Below the pieces are notes generated by a model, which was given only the letters and a program-made list of their open reading frames with translations, made no database searches and had not been told where the DNA came from. DNA of 64,000 bases, taken from Mobilibacterium timonense (GTDB lineage Bacteria; Bacillota; Clostridia; Peptostreptococcales; Anaerovoracaceae). Below are positions 26,428 through 33,204 of the stretch, piece by piece (the stretch's first letter is position 1; every line of letters starts with the position of its first letter). The translations under genes were made by a program, and so were the position numbers. The DNA lies in assembly GCF_900155555.1 (NCBI RefSeq), contig NZ_FUHN01000006.1, forward strand, positions 124,001 through 188,000, given 5' to 3'.

Positions 26428-26435
26428 TTTTACGC

Positions 26436-26460
26436 TAGTGTTCAAGTTGGAATTGCAATT
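26436..26460 (-). repeat. right inverted repeat of the IS30-like element
   Basis: TAGTGTTCAAGTTGGAATTG plus 5 bases; partner of the repeat at 25253-25277. Confidence 0.75.
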
Positions 26461-26621
26461 TATAGTTGATATCTGACGCCAGTTATTGTTAATATAATTT
26501 CAGTAGTATATCATTCAAAGGTAATAAAAACGCTCTGATACGTCTCATACACCGTGTTTGGCGGCCGGTTCTGTGTTTCTTAAAAAAAGCGAGCGGGCCC
26601 GCCGGGGGCGGCGGACGGCGC

Positions 26622-27707
26622 CTAAGGACGGCATATCCCGCAGGGCTTGTATCCCTCCGCTTCCAGCTGGGACGGTGACTCGCGGGATATCTTTTTGTTG
26701 TGCTCCGCCATCTTCTTCACACCGCTGCAGTCCGGTCTGTGGAATACGCCGGAGCTGGTGTTGATGATGTAATATTCTTCAGTATCTGATGTCCCTCTGC
26801 TGTCAGCGCCCGCTGAAGCGGTGTCCGAACTCCCGGATCCCGCACTGCCTGAGGATCCGGAGCCGGAAGAGCCCGACTCTCCGGACGTCTTTTCCCAGGC
26901 CCCCTGAAGATCACCGGTCTTCGTGAACTCCCGTGCATATGCCTCGTTGGTCAGTGTCATGTCTCCGGTGCTGTAGTTTATGGAAAATCCCGGCTGCACG
27001 TTGTAGATGTAGACGTTGAACTCCAGCTGCCCCTGGTCCTCAATGGAGCAGCACTCCATGTGGATGCCCCGGCACACCAGGTCGCTGCCGCGGAAATCCG
27101 GGGTGACGCGGTAGAGGATGTGGGAGCCTTCGTTGTTTTCAAGGTATTCCAGTGCTTTCGTCTCGTAGGGGATCATTTCCGTATTGCAGGTCCGGGTGGC
27201 CGTGACGAGGTCTCGCGGTGCGAAGGTGGAGCTGCCGTCGATGCCGGTGAGGGAATAGGCGATGAGGTGTGCTCTGTTATAGAAGCTGCCTCCAGGCACC
27301 AGCCCCTGAAAGTCGGTGCTGTGCCAGCCCGTCGGGTGTATGCTGCTGATGGAGCCGCGGTCCTTTTCCGGCAGCTCTGATGCCTCGAGGATGACCTCTG
27401 CGCCGGTGGCCCTGCCCAGGCTGTCCAGCTCGTTGTACTGGACGTAGGACCGGGTCTTCGACCTTTCCTCTGAAGTGAAGTCGGTCTTCCCGTCGTTTAT
27501 GGTCACCACCATGGGCTGTCCGTCCTGGTAGTCCGGGATCTCGTCCATAGAGGTGGCGGAGCTGGTGGCTCCAGTGGCTCCGGTGGCGTTGTCCACGGTC
27601 TTTTCTGTTACCGAGCCGCAGCCGCCGCCTGCCGCTGCCACAAAAGCTGCCATACAAAGTATGGCAGCCCTTCTGAAGAATTTCCTTATTCTTGCGTTGC
27701 TTTCCAA
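26622..27707 (-). CDS. secreted DNA/RNA non-specific endonuclease, probable lipoprotein
   Basis: 361-residue exported nuclease. The N-terminus has a basic stretch, a hydrophobic core and AAAGGGC, a possible lipobox with Cys near residue 29. The catalytic region (about 75-245) has the beta-beta-alpha metal finger variant GGSFYNRAHLIAYSLTG, with NRAH in place of the DRGH motif, and CNTEMIPYE, as in streptococcal DNases. A Gly/Ser linker (about 270-310) leads to a C-terminal Cys-rich unit EYYIINTSSGVFHRPDCSGVK...CGICRP, a module often found after such nucleases. It may act in DNA scavenging or defence outside the cell. Confidence 0.88.
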   Translation of the reverse strand: MESNARIRKFFRRAAILCMAAFVAAAGGGCGSVTEKTVDNATGATGATSSATSMDEIPDYQDGQPMVVTINDGKTDFTSEERSKTRSYVQYNELDSLGRATGAEVILEASELPEKDRGSISSIHPTGWHSTDFQGLVPGGSFYNRAHLIAYSLTGIDGSSTFAPRDLVTATRTCNTEMIPYETKALEYLENNEGSHILYRVTPDFRGSDLVCRGIHMECCSIEDQGQLEFNVYIYNVQPGFSINYSTGDMTLTNEAYAREFTKTGDLQGAWEKTSGESGSSGSGSSGSAGSGSSDTASAGADSRGTSDTEEYYIINTSSGVFHRPDCSGVKKMAEHNKKISRESPSQLEAEGYKPCGICRP

Positions 27708-27800
27708 AATAAACTCTTTCTGTTCTTTCCTTTTATTCCTGTGCTTCCTTGCACTTTGCAGTTCCGCTTGATCGGGATCGTGCTGTTTATGCCGCGTCCC

Positions 27801-28979
27801 CTACTTCGCCATGTGGTAGATCCTGACGAAGTCCTCCTCGTAGAGGACCTTGGCCGCTCCGATCTTGCCGCCCACGGCCTTGCTGCAGTTTGCCGCGAGA
27901 GTCCTTATGTCCTCGTCGGACGGGTTAAGTCCAAGCTCGCTCATGGAGACAGGCATGCCCAGCTCCCTGAAAAAGTCTTCCATCTTTTCTATTCCCTTCA
28001 GGGCTATATCGTGATCGTTGCCCTGGTCGGGAACATCCATAACGTCGGTGGCGAACTTCCTGAATCTCCACAGGCAGTCGTCCATCACGTATCTCGCCCA
28101 GCTGCCCCAGAGAGCCGCCAGACCTGCTCCGTGGGCCACGTCGTACATGCCGCTGAGTTCGTGCTCCAGCCTGTGGGTGGCGAAATCGAAGCCCCCGTTG
28201 CCGCAGCCCGTGAGTCCGTTGTGGGAGAGGCTGCCCGCCCACATCACCTCTGCCCTGGAATCGTAATTCTCCGGGTCATCGAGCAGGATGCGGGCGTGCT
28301 TCATGACGGTCTTTATCAGGCCTTTGGCGATCTCGTCTGTGAGGTCCATATTACCCTTTGAGGTGAAGTATCTCTCCAGGGTGTGCATGATGATGTCGGT
28401 GCAGCCGCACTTCGTCTGATAAGGTGGAAGTGTCGTGGTGAGCTGAGGATCGAGAATGGAAAAAACAGGGCGTCCCAGGTCGTTGCTGTAGCCTCTCTTG
28501 ATGCCTCCTTCATCTTTGGTGATCACTGAGGAGTTGCTCATTTCGCTGCCGGTGGCCGCCAGGGTCAGGATGTCGCAAACGGGGAGGATCTCTTTGGCCT
28601 GGGCTTTACGGTCGTAAAAATCCCACACGTCCCCGTCATATGGCACTCCGTAGCCGATGGCCTTTGAGGAGTCCAGTACGCTGCCGCCGCCGACTGCGAG
28701 GATGTGGTCCACCTTTTCCCGGCGGGCAAGTTCGATCCCCTCGTACACCAGAGAGAGGCGCGGGTTCGGTACTACTCCTCCAAGCTCCACATAGGAGATC
28801 CCGGATGCGTCCAGGCTGGCCTTCACCCTGTCCAGCAGACCGGAGCGCACCACGCTGCCGCCGCCGTAGTGGATCAGGACTTTTTTTGCACCACGGCTCT
28901 TCAGCTCGTCGCCGACCAGGTCCTCCTTGTCTCTTCCGAAGATGACTTTCGTAGGAGTGTAGTAAACAAAATCATTCAT
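27801..28979 (-). CDS. iron-containing alcohol dehydrogenase (butanol dehydrogenase type)
   Basis: 392-residue NAD(P)H-dependent group III alcohol dehydrogenase. N-terminus MNDFVYYTPTKVIFGRDK is typical of the BdhA/YqhD branch; GGGSVLDSSKAI binds the cofactor and the metal ligands sit around FATHRLEHELSGMYDVAHGAGLA. ATG 28979 has AAAGGAGAA upstream; an earlier in-frame start at 29066 has none and would run into the operator region. A copy of the TetR-type operator lies about 100 bases upstream, linking it to the hydroxyproline genes 8 kb away. Confidence 0.92.
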   Translation of the reverse strand: MNDFVYYTPTKVIFGRDKEDLVGDELKSRGAKKVLIHYGGGSVVRSGLLDRVKASLDASGISYVELGGVVPNPRLSLVYEGIELARREKVDHILAVGGGSVLDSSKAIGYGVPYDGDVWDFYDRKAQAKEILPVCDILTLAATGSEMSNSSVITKDEGGIKRGYSNDLGRPVFSILDPQLTTTLPPYQTKCGCTDIIMHTLERYFTSKGNMDLTDEIAKGLIKTVMKHARILLDDPENYDSRAEVMWAGSLSHNGLTGCGNGGFDFATHRLEHELSGMYDVAHGAGLAALWGSWARYVMDDCLWRFRKFATDVMDVPDQGNDHDIALKGIEKMEDFFRELGMPVSMSELGLNPSDEDIRTLAANCSKAVGGKIGAAKVLYEEDFVRIYHMAK

Positions 28980-29078
28980 TTTTCCCGTTCTCCTTTCTAT
29001 GAACGCCACCACTATATGTTGTGGTGGGGCATATTCAAGCAGTCCACGGTTTTTTGCCGAATGCAAGGGGCAAAGAGC

Positions 29079-29094
29079 ACATACCGTGGTCTAA
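29079..29094 (-). promoter_or_regulatory. TetR-type operator, alcohol dehydrogenase
   Basis: On the minus strand it reads TTAGACC-AC-GGTATGT. The left arm and centre are identical to the sites at 17681 and 21149, the right arm keeps GGT-T. It lies just after a possible minus-strand promoter (ATGACA, 17-base spacer, TTTTAT). One arm is degenerate, so binding may be weaker. Confidence 0.6.
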
Positions 29095-29191
29095 ATAAAA
29101 ACATTTCACTTAAGCAATGTCATGTTACCATAGATGGCGTTGACGGTGTAGTCCGGGTATGTCCTGAAATGTTTTTCCTGTGGCCGGCCGA

Positions 29192-29221
29192 TTGACACAT
29201 ACACATCATGTAGCATATAAT
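29192..29221 (+). promoter_or_regulatory. nrdD promoter
   Basis: TTGACA (29192-29197), 18-base spacer, TATAAT (29216-29221): both hexamers perfect. Confidence 0.8.
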
Positions 29222-29233
29222 CACCATGCTGAC

Positions 29234-29281
29234 ACACGACATATTGTGTCCCAATATCACAAATCACACAATATAGATATA
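29234..29281 (+). promoter_or_regulatory. tandem NrdR boxes
   Basis: Box 1 ACACGACATATTGTGT (29234-29249) and box 2 ACACAATATAGATATA (29266-29281). Their starts are 32 bases apart, three helical turns, as in known NrdR-controlled ribonucleotide reductase promoters. They lie just after the -10 box, a repressing position. Confidence 0.7.
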
Positions 29282-29344
29282 TATGCAAATTGCTTGCAGA
29301 CGAAGAATCAAACGAAACAGAAAGCGAGATCGGAGGAGTCTTTC

Positions 29345-31549
29345 ATGAAGGTAATTAAAAGAAACGGAGCCGAGGTCGAGTTCGACATCGACAAGATCGT
29401 GACCGCCATTACGAAGGCCAACAATGCTGTTCCAGAGGCAATACGGATGACAAAGGTCCAGATCCAGAGGATATCCGACAGCGTTGCCGTGTCCTGCGAT
29501 ACCCTGGGAAGGGCACCTTCCGTTGAAGAGATACAGGATATGGTAGAGCGCCAGATCATGCAGCACGGCGCCTACGAGGTGGCTAAGGCATACATCACGT
29601 ACCGCTACACCAGGACCCTGGTGCGCCAGTCCAACACAACGGATGACAAGATCCTGACTCTCATAGACAGAAACAACGAGGAGGTAAAGCAGGAGAACTC
29701 CAACAAGAACCCTGTGATCAACTCCACACAGAGGGATTACATGGCGGGAGAGGTGAGCAAGGACCTGTCCAGCAGGATCCTTCTGCCACAAGATATAGTG
29801 GAGGCCCACAGCGAGGCCATCATCCACTTCCACGACATGGACTACTATGCACAGAGGGAGCACAACTGCGATCTGATCAACCTGGAGGACATGCTCCAGA
29901 ACGGGACCGTCATCAGCGAGACCAAGATCGAGAAGCCGCACAGCTTCTACACCGCATGCAACATCACCACCCAGATCATCGCTCAGGTGGCCAGCAACCA
30001 GTACGGCGGTCAGTCGTTCTCCCTTGCTCACCTGGCACCATTCATCGACATCAGCAGGCAGAAGCTGAGGAGACAGGTGATCGAGGACAGGATAGCCTGC
30101 GGAGAGCCTCTTGACGACGAGATCATCGACAAGATCACGGAGCATCACCTCAAGAACGAGATCAGCTCCGGCATACAGACCATCCAGTATCAGCTCATCA
30201 CACTCATGACATGCAACGGCCAGGCACCGTTCGTGACCATGTTCATGTACCTGGACGAGGCACCTGAGGGGAGGACCAGAGACGATCTGGCTCTCGCCAT
30301 CGAGGAGGTGCTGAAGCAGAGGATACAGGGCGTGAAGAACGAGAAGGGCGTGTGGATCACACCTGCCTTCCCTAAGCTGATCTACGCGCTGGACGAGGAT
30401 AACATCCACGAGGATTCCAAGTATTACTATCTCACGAAGCTGGCTGCTGAGTGCACGGCCAAGAGGATGGTGCCTGACTACATCTCCGTGAAGACCATGA
30501 AGCAGCTGAAGGGCGGGGACGTGTACACCTGCATGGGCTGCAGATCGTTCCTGACGCCCGACAGATTCACGGATGCCGGTGTCGGCAACATCGCCAACGC
30601 AGGAAACTACAAGGAAGGACAGCACAGGTACTACGGAAGGTTCAACCAGGGCGTCGTGACCATCAACCTGGTGGACGTGGCCTGCTCTTCCAACGGCAAC
30701 ATGGAAAAGTTCTGGAAGCTCCTGGACGAGAGGCTCGAGCTGTGCCACAAGGCCCTCAGGCTGAGACACGAGAGACTGCTCGGAACGCCGTCTGATGTCG
30801 CGCCTATCCTGTGGCAGCACGGGGCGATCGCAAGGCTGAAGAAGGGCGAACCGATCGACAAGCTCCTCTACGGCGGGTATTCCACGCTCTCTCTGGGATA
30901 CGCCGGAGTCTGCGAGATGTGCTGGAGAATGACCGGCAAGTCCAACACCACCGAGGAGGGAAGAGAGTTTTCTCTTAAGGTCATGCAGCGCCTGAACGAC
31001 AAGTGCGCAGAGTGGAAGGCCGCGGAGAACATCGACTATTCCGTATACGGAACTCCTATGGAGTCCACTACGTACAAGTTCGCCAAGGCCCTGAGGAAAC
31101 GCTTCGGAGTGATCCCTCACGTGACCGACAAGAACTACATCACCAACAGCTATCACGTGCACGTGGAGGAGAATATCGATGCGTTCTCCAAGCTGAAGTT
31201 CGAGTCCGACTTCCAGAAGCTGAGCCCGGGCGGAGCCATCAGCTATGTTGAGGTGCCGAACATGCAGAACAACATCCCTGCCGTGCTGGATGTGATGAAG
31301 TACATCTACGACAACATCATGTACGCCGAGCTCAATACCAAGAGCGATTACTGCCAGGCCTGCGGCTATGACGGAGAGATCAAGATCGTGGAGGACAAGG
31401 ACGGCAAGCTGATCTGGGAATGCCCTAACTGCGGCAACAGGGATCAGAACCGCATGTCCGTTGCCAGAAGGACCTGCGGGTACATAGGTACTCAGTTCTG
31501 GAACCAGGGCAGGACCCAGGAGATCAAGGACAGGGTGCTCCACCTGTAG
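29345..31549 (+). CDS. nrdD: anaerobic ribonucleoside-triphosphate reductase
   Basis: 734-residue class III ribonucleotide reductase, a glycyl radical enzyme making deoxyribonucleotides without oxygen. N-terminal ATP-cone (VIKRNGAEVEFDIDKIVTAI) for allosteric control, the catalytic core with NQGVVTINLV, a C-terminal zinc site (CQACGYDG and CPNCGNRD) and the radical motif RRTCGYIGTQFWNQGR. ATG 29345 has GGAGGAG at 29332-29338. Forms an operon with nrdG. Confidence 0.97.
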   Translation: MKVIKRNGAEVEFDIDKIVTAITKANNAVPEAIRMTKVQIQRISDSVAVSCDTLGRAPSVEEIQDMVERQIMQHGAYEVAKAYITYRYTRTLVRQSNTTDDKILTLIDRNNEEVKQENSNKNPVINSTQRDYMAGEVSKDLSSRILLPQDIVEAHSEAIIHFHDMDYYAQREHNCDLINLEDMLQNGTVISETKIEKPHSFYTACNITTQIIAQVASNQYGGQSFSLAHLAPFIDISRQKLRRQVIEDRIACGEPLDDEIIDKITEHHLKNEISSGIQTIQYQLITLMTCNGQAPFVTMFMYLDEAPEGRTRDDLALAIEEVLKQRIQGVKNEKGVWITPAFPKLIYALDEDNIHEDSKYYYLTKLAAECTAKRMVPDYISVKTMKQLKGGDVYTCMGCRSFLTPDRFTDAGVGNIANAGNYKEGQHRYYGRFNQGVVTINLVDVACSSNGNMEKFWKLLDERLELCHKALRLRHERLLGTPSDVAPILWQHGAIARLKKGEPIDKLLYGGYSTLSLGYAGVCEMCWRMTGKSNTTEEGREFSLKVMQRLNDKCAEWKAAENIDYSVYGTPMESTTYKFAKALRKRFGVIPHVTDKNYITNSYHVHVEENIDAFSKLKFESDFQKLSPGGAISYVEVPNMQNNIPAVLDVMKYIYDNIMYAELNTKSDYCQACGYDGEIKIVEDKDGKLIWECPNCGNRDQNRMSVARRTCGYIGTQFWNQGRTQEIKDRVLHL

Positions 31550-31562
31550 AACGGGGAAGAGA

Positions 31563-32111
31563 ATGTATTACGGAGAGATAAAGAACTGCGATATTGCCAA
31601 TGGAACAGGAGTGCGCATAACGCTTTTCGTTTCCGGATGCACCAACCGATGCGAAGGCTGCTTCCAGCCACAGACCTGGGACTTTAAGTACGGACAGCCA
31701 TTTACAGAGGAAACTGAGGAGAAGATACTGAAAATGATGGAACCGGAATACATCGACGGCCTCACTCTCCTGGGGGGAGAGCCGTTCGAGCCGGAAAACC
31801 AGGAGGCCCTCCTTCCTTTTCTAAAGAGGATCCGCGAGAAATTCCCCGACAGGACACACAAGTCCGTCTGGGCGTTCACCGGCTTCACCCTGGACATGCT
31901 CCTCACAGAGGGCAGCCACCCGAGGTGCCGGTATACCGACGAGATGCTTTCCCTGATAGACGTGCTGGTCGACGGTCCGTTCGTACAGGCGCAAAAAGAT
32001 ATATCGCTTCAGTTCAGAGGCTCCAGAAACCAGCGCATCATCGACTTGAACCGCACGAGGGCAGAGGGTAAAATCACCTTGTGGAACGATGGTATCGTAA
32101 ACGGGAGGTAA
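31563..32111 (+). CDS. nrdG: anaerobic ribonucleotide reductase activating protein
   Basis: 182-residue radical SAM activase that creates the glycyl radical on NrdD. The cluster motif is VSGCTNRCEGCFQPQTWDF (CX3CX2C), with the GGEPF strand at about residue 77. Thirteen bases after nrdD, with GGGGAAGAGA as ribosome binding site. Normal length. Confidence 0.96.
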   Translation: MYYGEIKNCDIANGTGVRITLFVSGCTNRCEGCFQPQTWDFKYGQPFTEETEEKILKMMEPEYIDGLTLLGGEPFEPENQEALLPFLKRIREKFPDRTHKSVWAFTGFTLDMLLTEGSHPRCRYTDEMLSLIDVLVDGPFVQAQKDISLQFRGSRNQRIIDLNRTRAEGKITLWNDGIVNGR

Positions 32112-32114
32112 GAT

Positions 32115-32318
32115 ATGGGCTTTGGAAAAGATAGAAAAGACCGCAACATCCTGCTTGGGATAGCGGGTGCCGGCCTTGCTCTTGGGATCGCTCTGCTGGT
32201 AGCTGCCGGCAAGATAGGCGGCGGATCAGAGGACGACGATGACCAGGACGGAGAGCTGAGGGAACTGCTGAGGACATCCGACGGTGAAGATGATCCGGAT
32301 GAGGATCTGGACGATTGA
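32115..32318 (+). CDS. small membrane protein with acidic tail
   Basis: 67 residues, function unknown. Basic N-terminus (GKDRKDRN), one Gly/Ala/Leu-rich membrane helix (about 12-33) and a very acidic tail (SEDDDDQDGELRELL...GEDDPDEDLDD). It follows nrdG by 3 bases, with GGGAGG upstream, and precedes the operon terminator. The plan is like that of the 73-residue protein at 52454. Conserved position next to nrdDG is not something I can check. Confidence 0.7.
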   Translation: MGFGKDRKDRNILLGIAGAGLALGIALLVAAGKIGGGSEDDDDQDGELRELLRTSDGEDDPDEDLDD

Positions 32319-32370
32319 TCGGACGACGCTCCGGAAGGCGTGCCTGGGAGGCGGAAAACGGTATTGATGG

Positions 32371-32404
32371 AAGGCTGTCACACGAAAAGTGTGGCGGCTT
32401 TTTT
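32371..32404 (+). terminator. intrinsic terminator of the nrdDG operon
   Basis: AAGGCTGTCACAC pairs with GTGTGGCGGCTT across a GAAAA loop, followed by T6. Confidence 0.85.
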
Positions 32405-32564
32405 CATGGACCAGGGGAGATCGTCATTCCTCGGACGAGGGAATCGGCAGATGTGGGCTGCCTGCTTTTACAAAAAAATAATTGCGCACAATTGTACAGC
32501 GAAACGTACAAGGGTAGAAAATAAAAATTGTGATATCATTACAAAAATAATCAAGAAATAATTG

Positions 32565-32594
32565 TTGATGTTTATATATCAGAACAAGTAATAT
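32565..32594 (+). promoter_or_regulatory. possible promoter of the 54-residue protein gene
   Basis: TTGATG (32565-32570), 18-base spacer, TAATAT (32589-32594). The AT-rich stretch 32405-32694 holds no reading frame that I can support. Confidence 0.4.
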
Positions 32595-32694
32595 GCCGGA
32601 TAAGCAAATCTGTCTTCCGTTAATCTTTTAACTGATGTAGACTCTAGTCGATGAAAAGAACACAACATTCCCGATCAAGGGGGAGGAAGTAGAG

Positions 32695-32859
32695 ATGGCT
32701 AAGAAGATTATCTGCGTTGCTGTATTTGTTGCTACAATAGGTGCGTTTCTGGTAGATGTAGCCAGCGGAAGAAACTTTTTCCCGGCTGAACTGATCGGAG
32801 GCGCTGCTATAGTCGCGGTCCTGGGGATGGCTTCCAGATTCCAGGGCGAGACTAAGTAG
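32695..32859 (+). CDS. 54-residue membrane protein
   Basis: Small gene with a strong GGGGAGGAAG site before ATG 32695. The product begins MAKKIICVAVFVATIGAFLV and has a second hydrophobic stretch (LIGGAAIVAVLGMAS), so it is probably a two-helix hairpin with RNFF between. It ends in RFQGETK, followed by its own terminator. Function unknown. Clear start, stop and terminator support it as real. Confidence 0.7.
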   Translation: MAKKIICVAVFVATIGAFLVDVASGRNFFPAELIGGAAIVAVLGMASRFQGETK

Positions 32860-32903
32860 CCGATTTAAACATAGCCCAACCCATATAACCTATACCACGG
32901 AAT

Positions 32904-32937
32904 CCCTGAGACTTGGTCTTGGGGCTTTCTTTTTTTT
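32904..32937 (+). terminator. intrinsic terminator
   Basis: CCCTGAGAC pairs with GTCTTGGGG (two G-T pairs), loop TTG, followed by a T-rich run ending at 32937. Confidence 0.75.
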
Positions 32938-33066
32938 GATCCTGCTGTTTCGAGGGCGCGTCGCCTGTCTGGTGGCACGGTCGACTCGTTTTGGTCTCAT
33001 ACGCCTGTTGTTGCAGAAAATATACACAGTTTTTGTGACCCGATGTGGAACGCTTACGATGTAGCC

Positions 33067-33098
33067 CGCGCAGGACTTCCAGCCCGGAAGTCCCCGCG
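33067..33098. other. GC-rich hairpin of unknown role
   Basis: GGACTTCC/GGAAGTCC with a 5-base loop, extended by CGCG on both sides. A T-rich stretch follows on plus. It lies in the 345-base gap between the 54-residue gene and the sigma-like gene, upstream of a TATAAT at about 33149. It could be a terminator or part of a leader. Confidence 0.4.
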
Positions 33099-33204
33099 TT
33101 TGAAGTTTTTACATAGTTAAATTTCAACAAATCCGGTTCCCCGATATGGTATAATCAATGACGAATTACGTTGGAACAGCAGGGACTTGCTGCATGGAAC
33201 AGGT

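Larger units (their letters stand above)
25250..26464 (+). mobile_element. IS30-family insertion sequence
   Basis: Complete element of about 1.2 kb: one transposase gene between imperfect inverted repeats, flanked by a 14-base direct repeat GTTGATATCTGACG at 25236-25249 and 26465-26478. If that repeat is the target duplication, the element is 25250-26464; if only the inverted repeats count, it is 25253-26460. No sign of decay in the transposase. Confidence 0.85.

Noticed and set aside
29264-31543. 759-residue minus-strand frame opposite nrdD
   Set aside because: nrdD is certain on plus; the antisense product shows no domain and is an effect of biased codon use.
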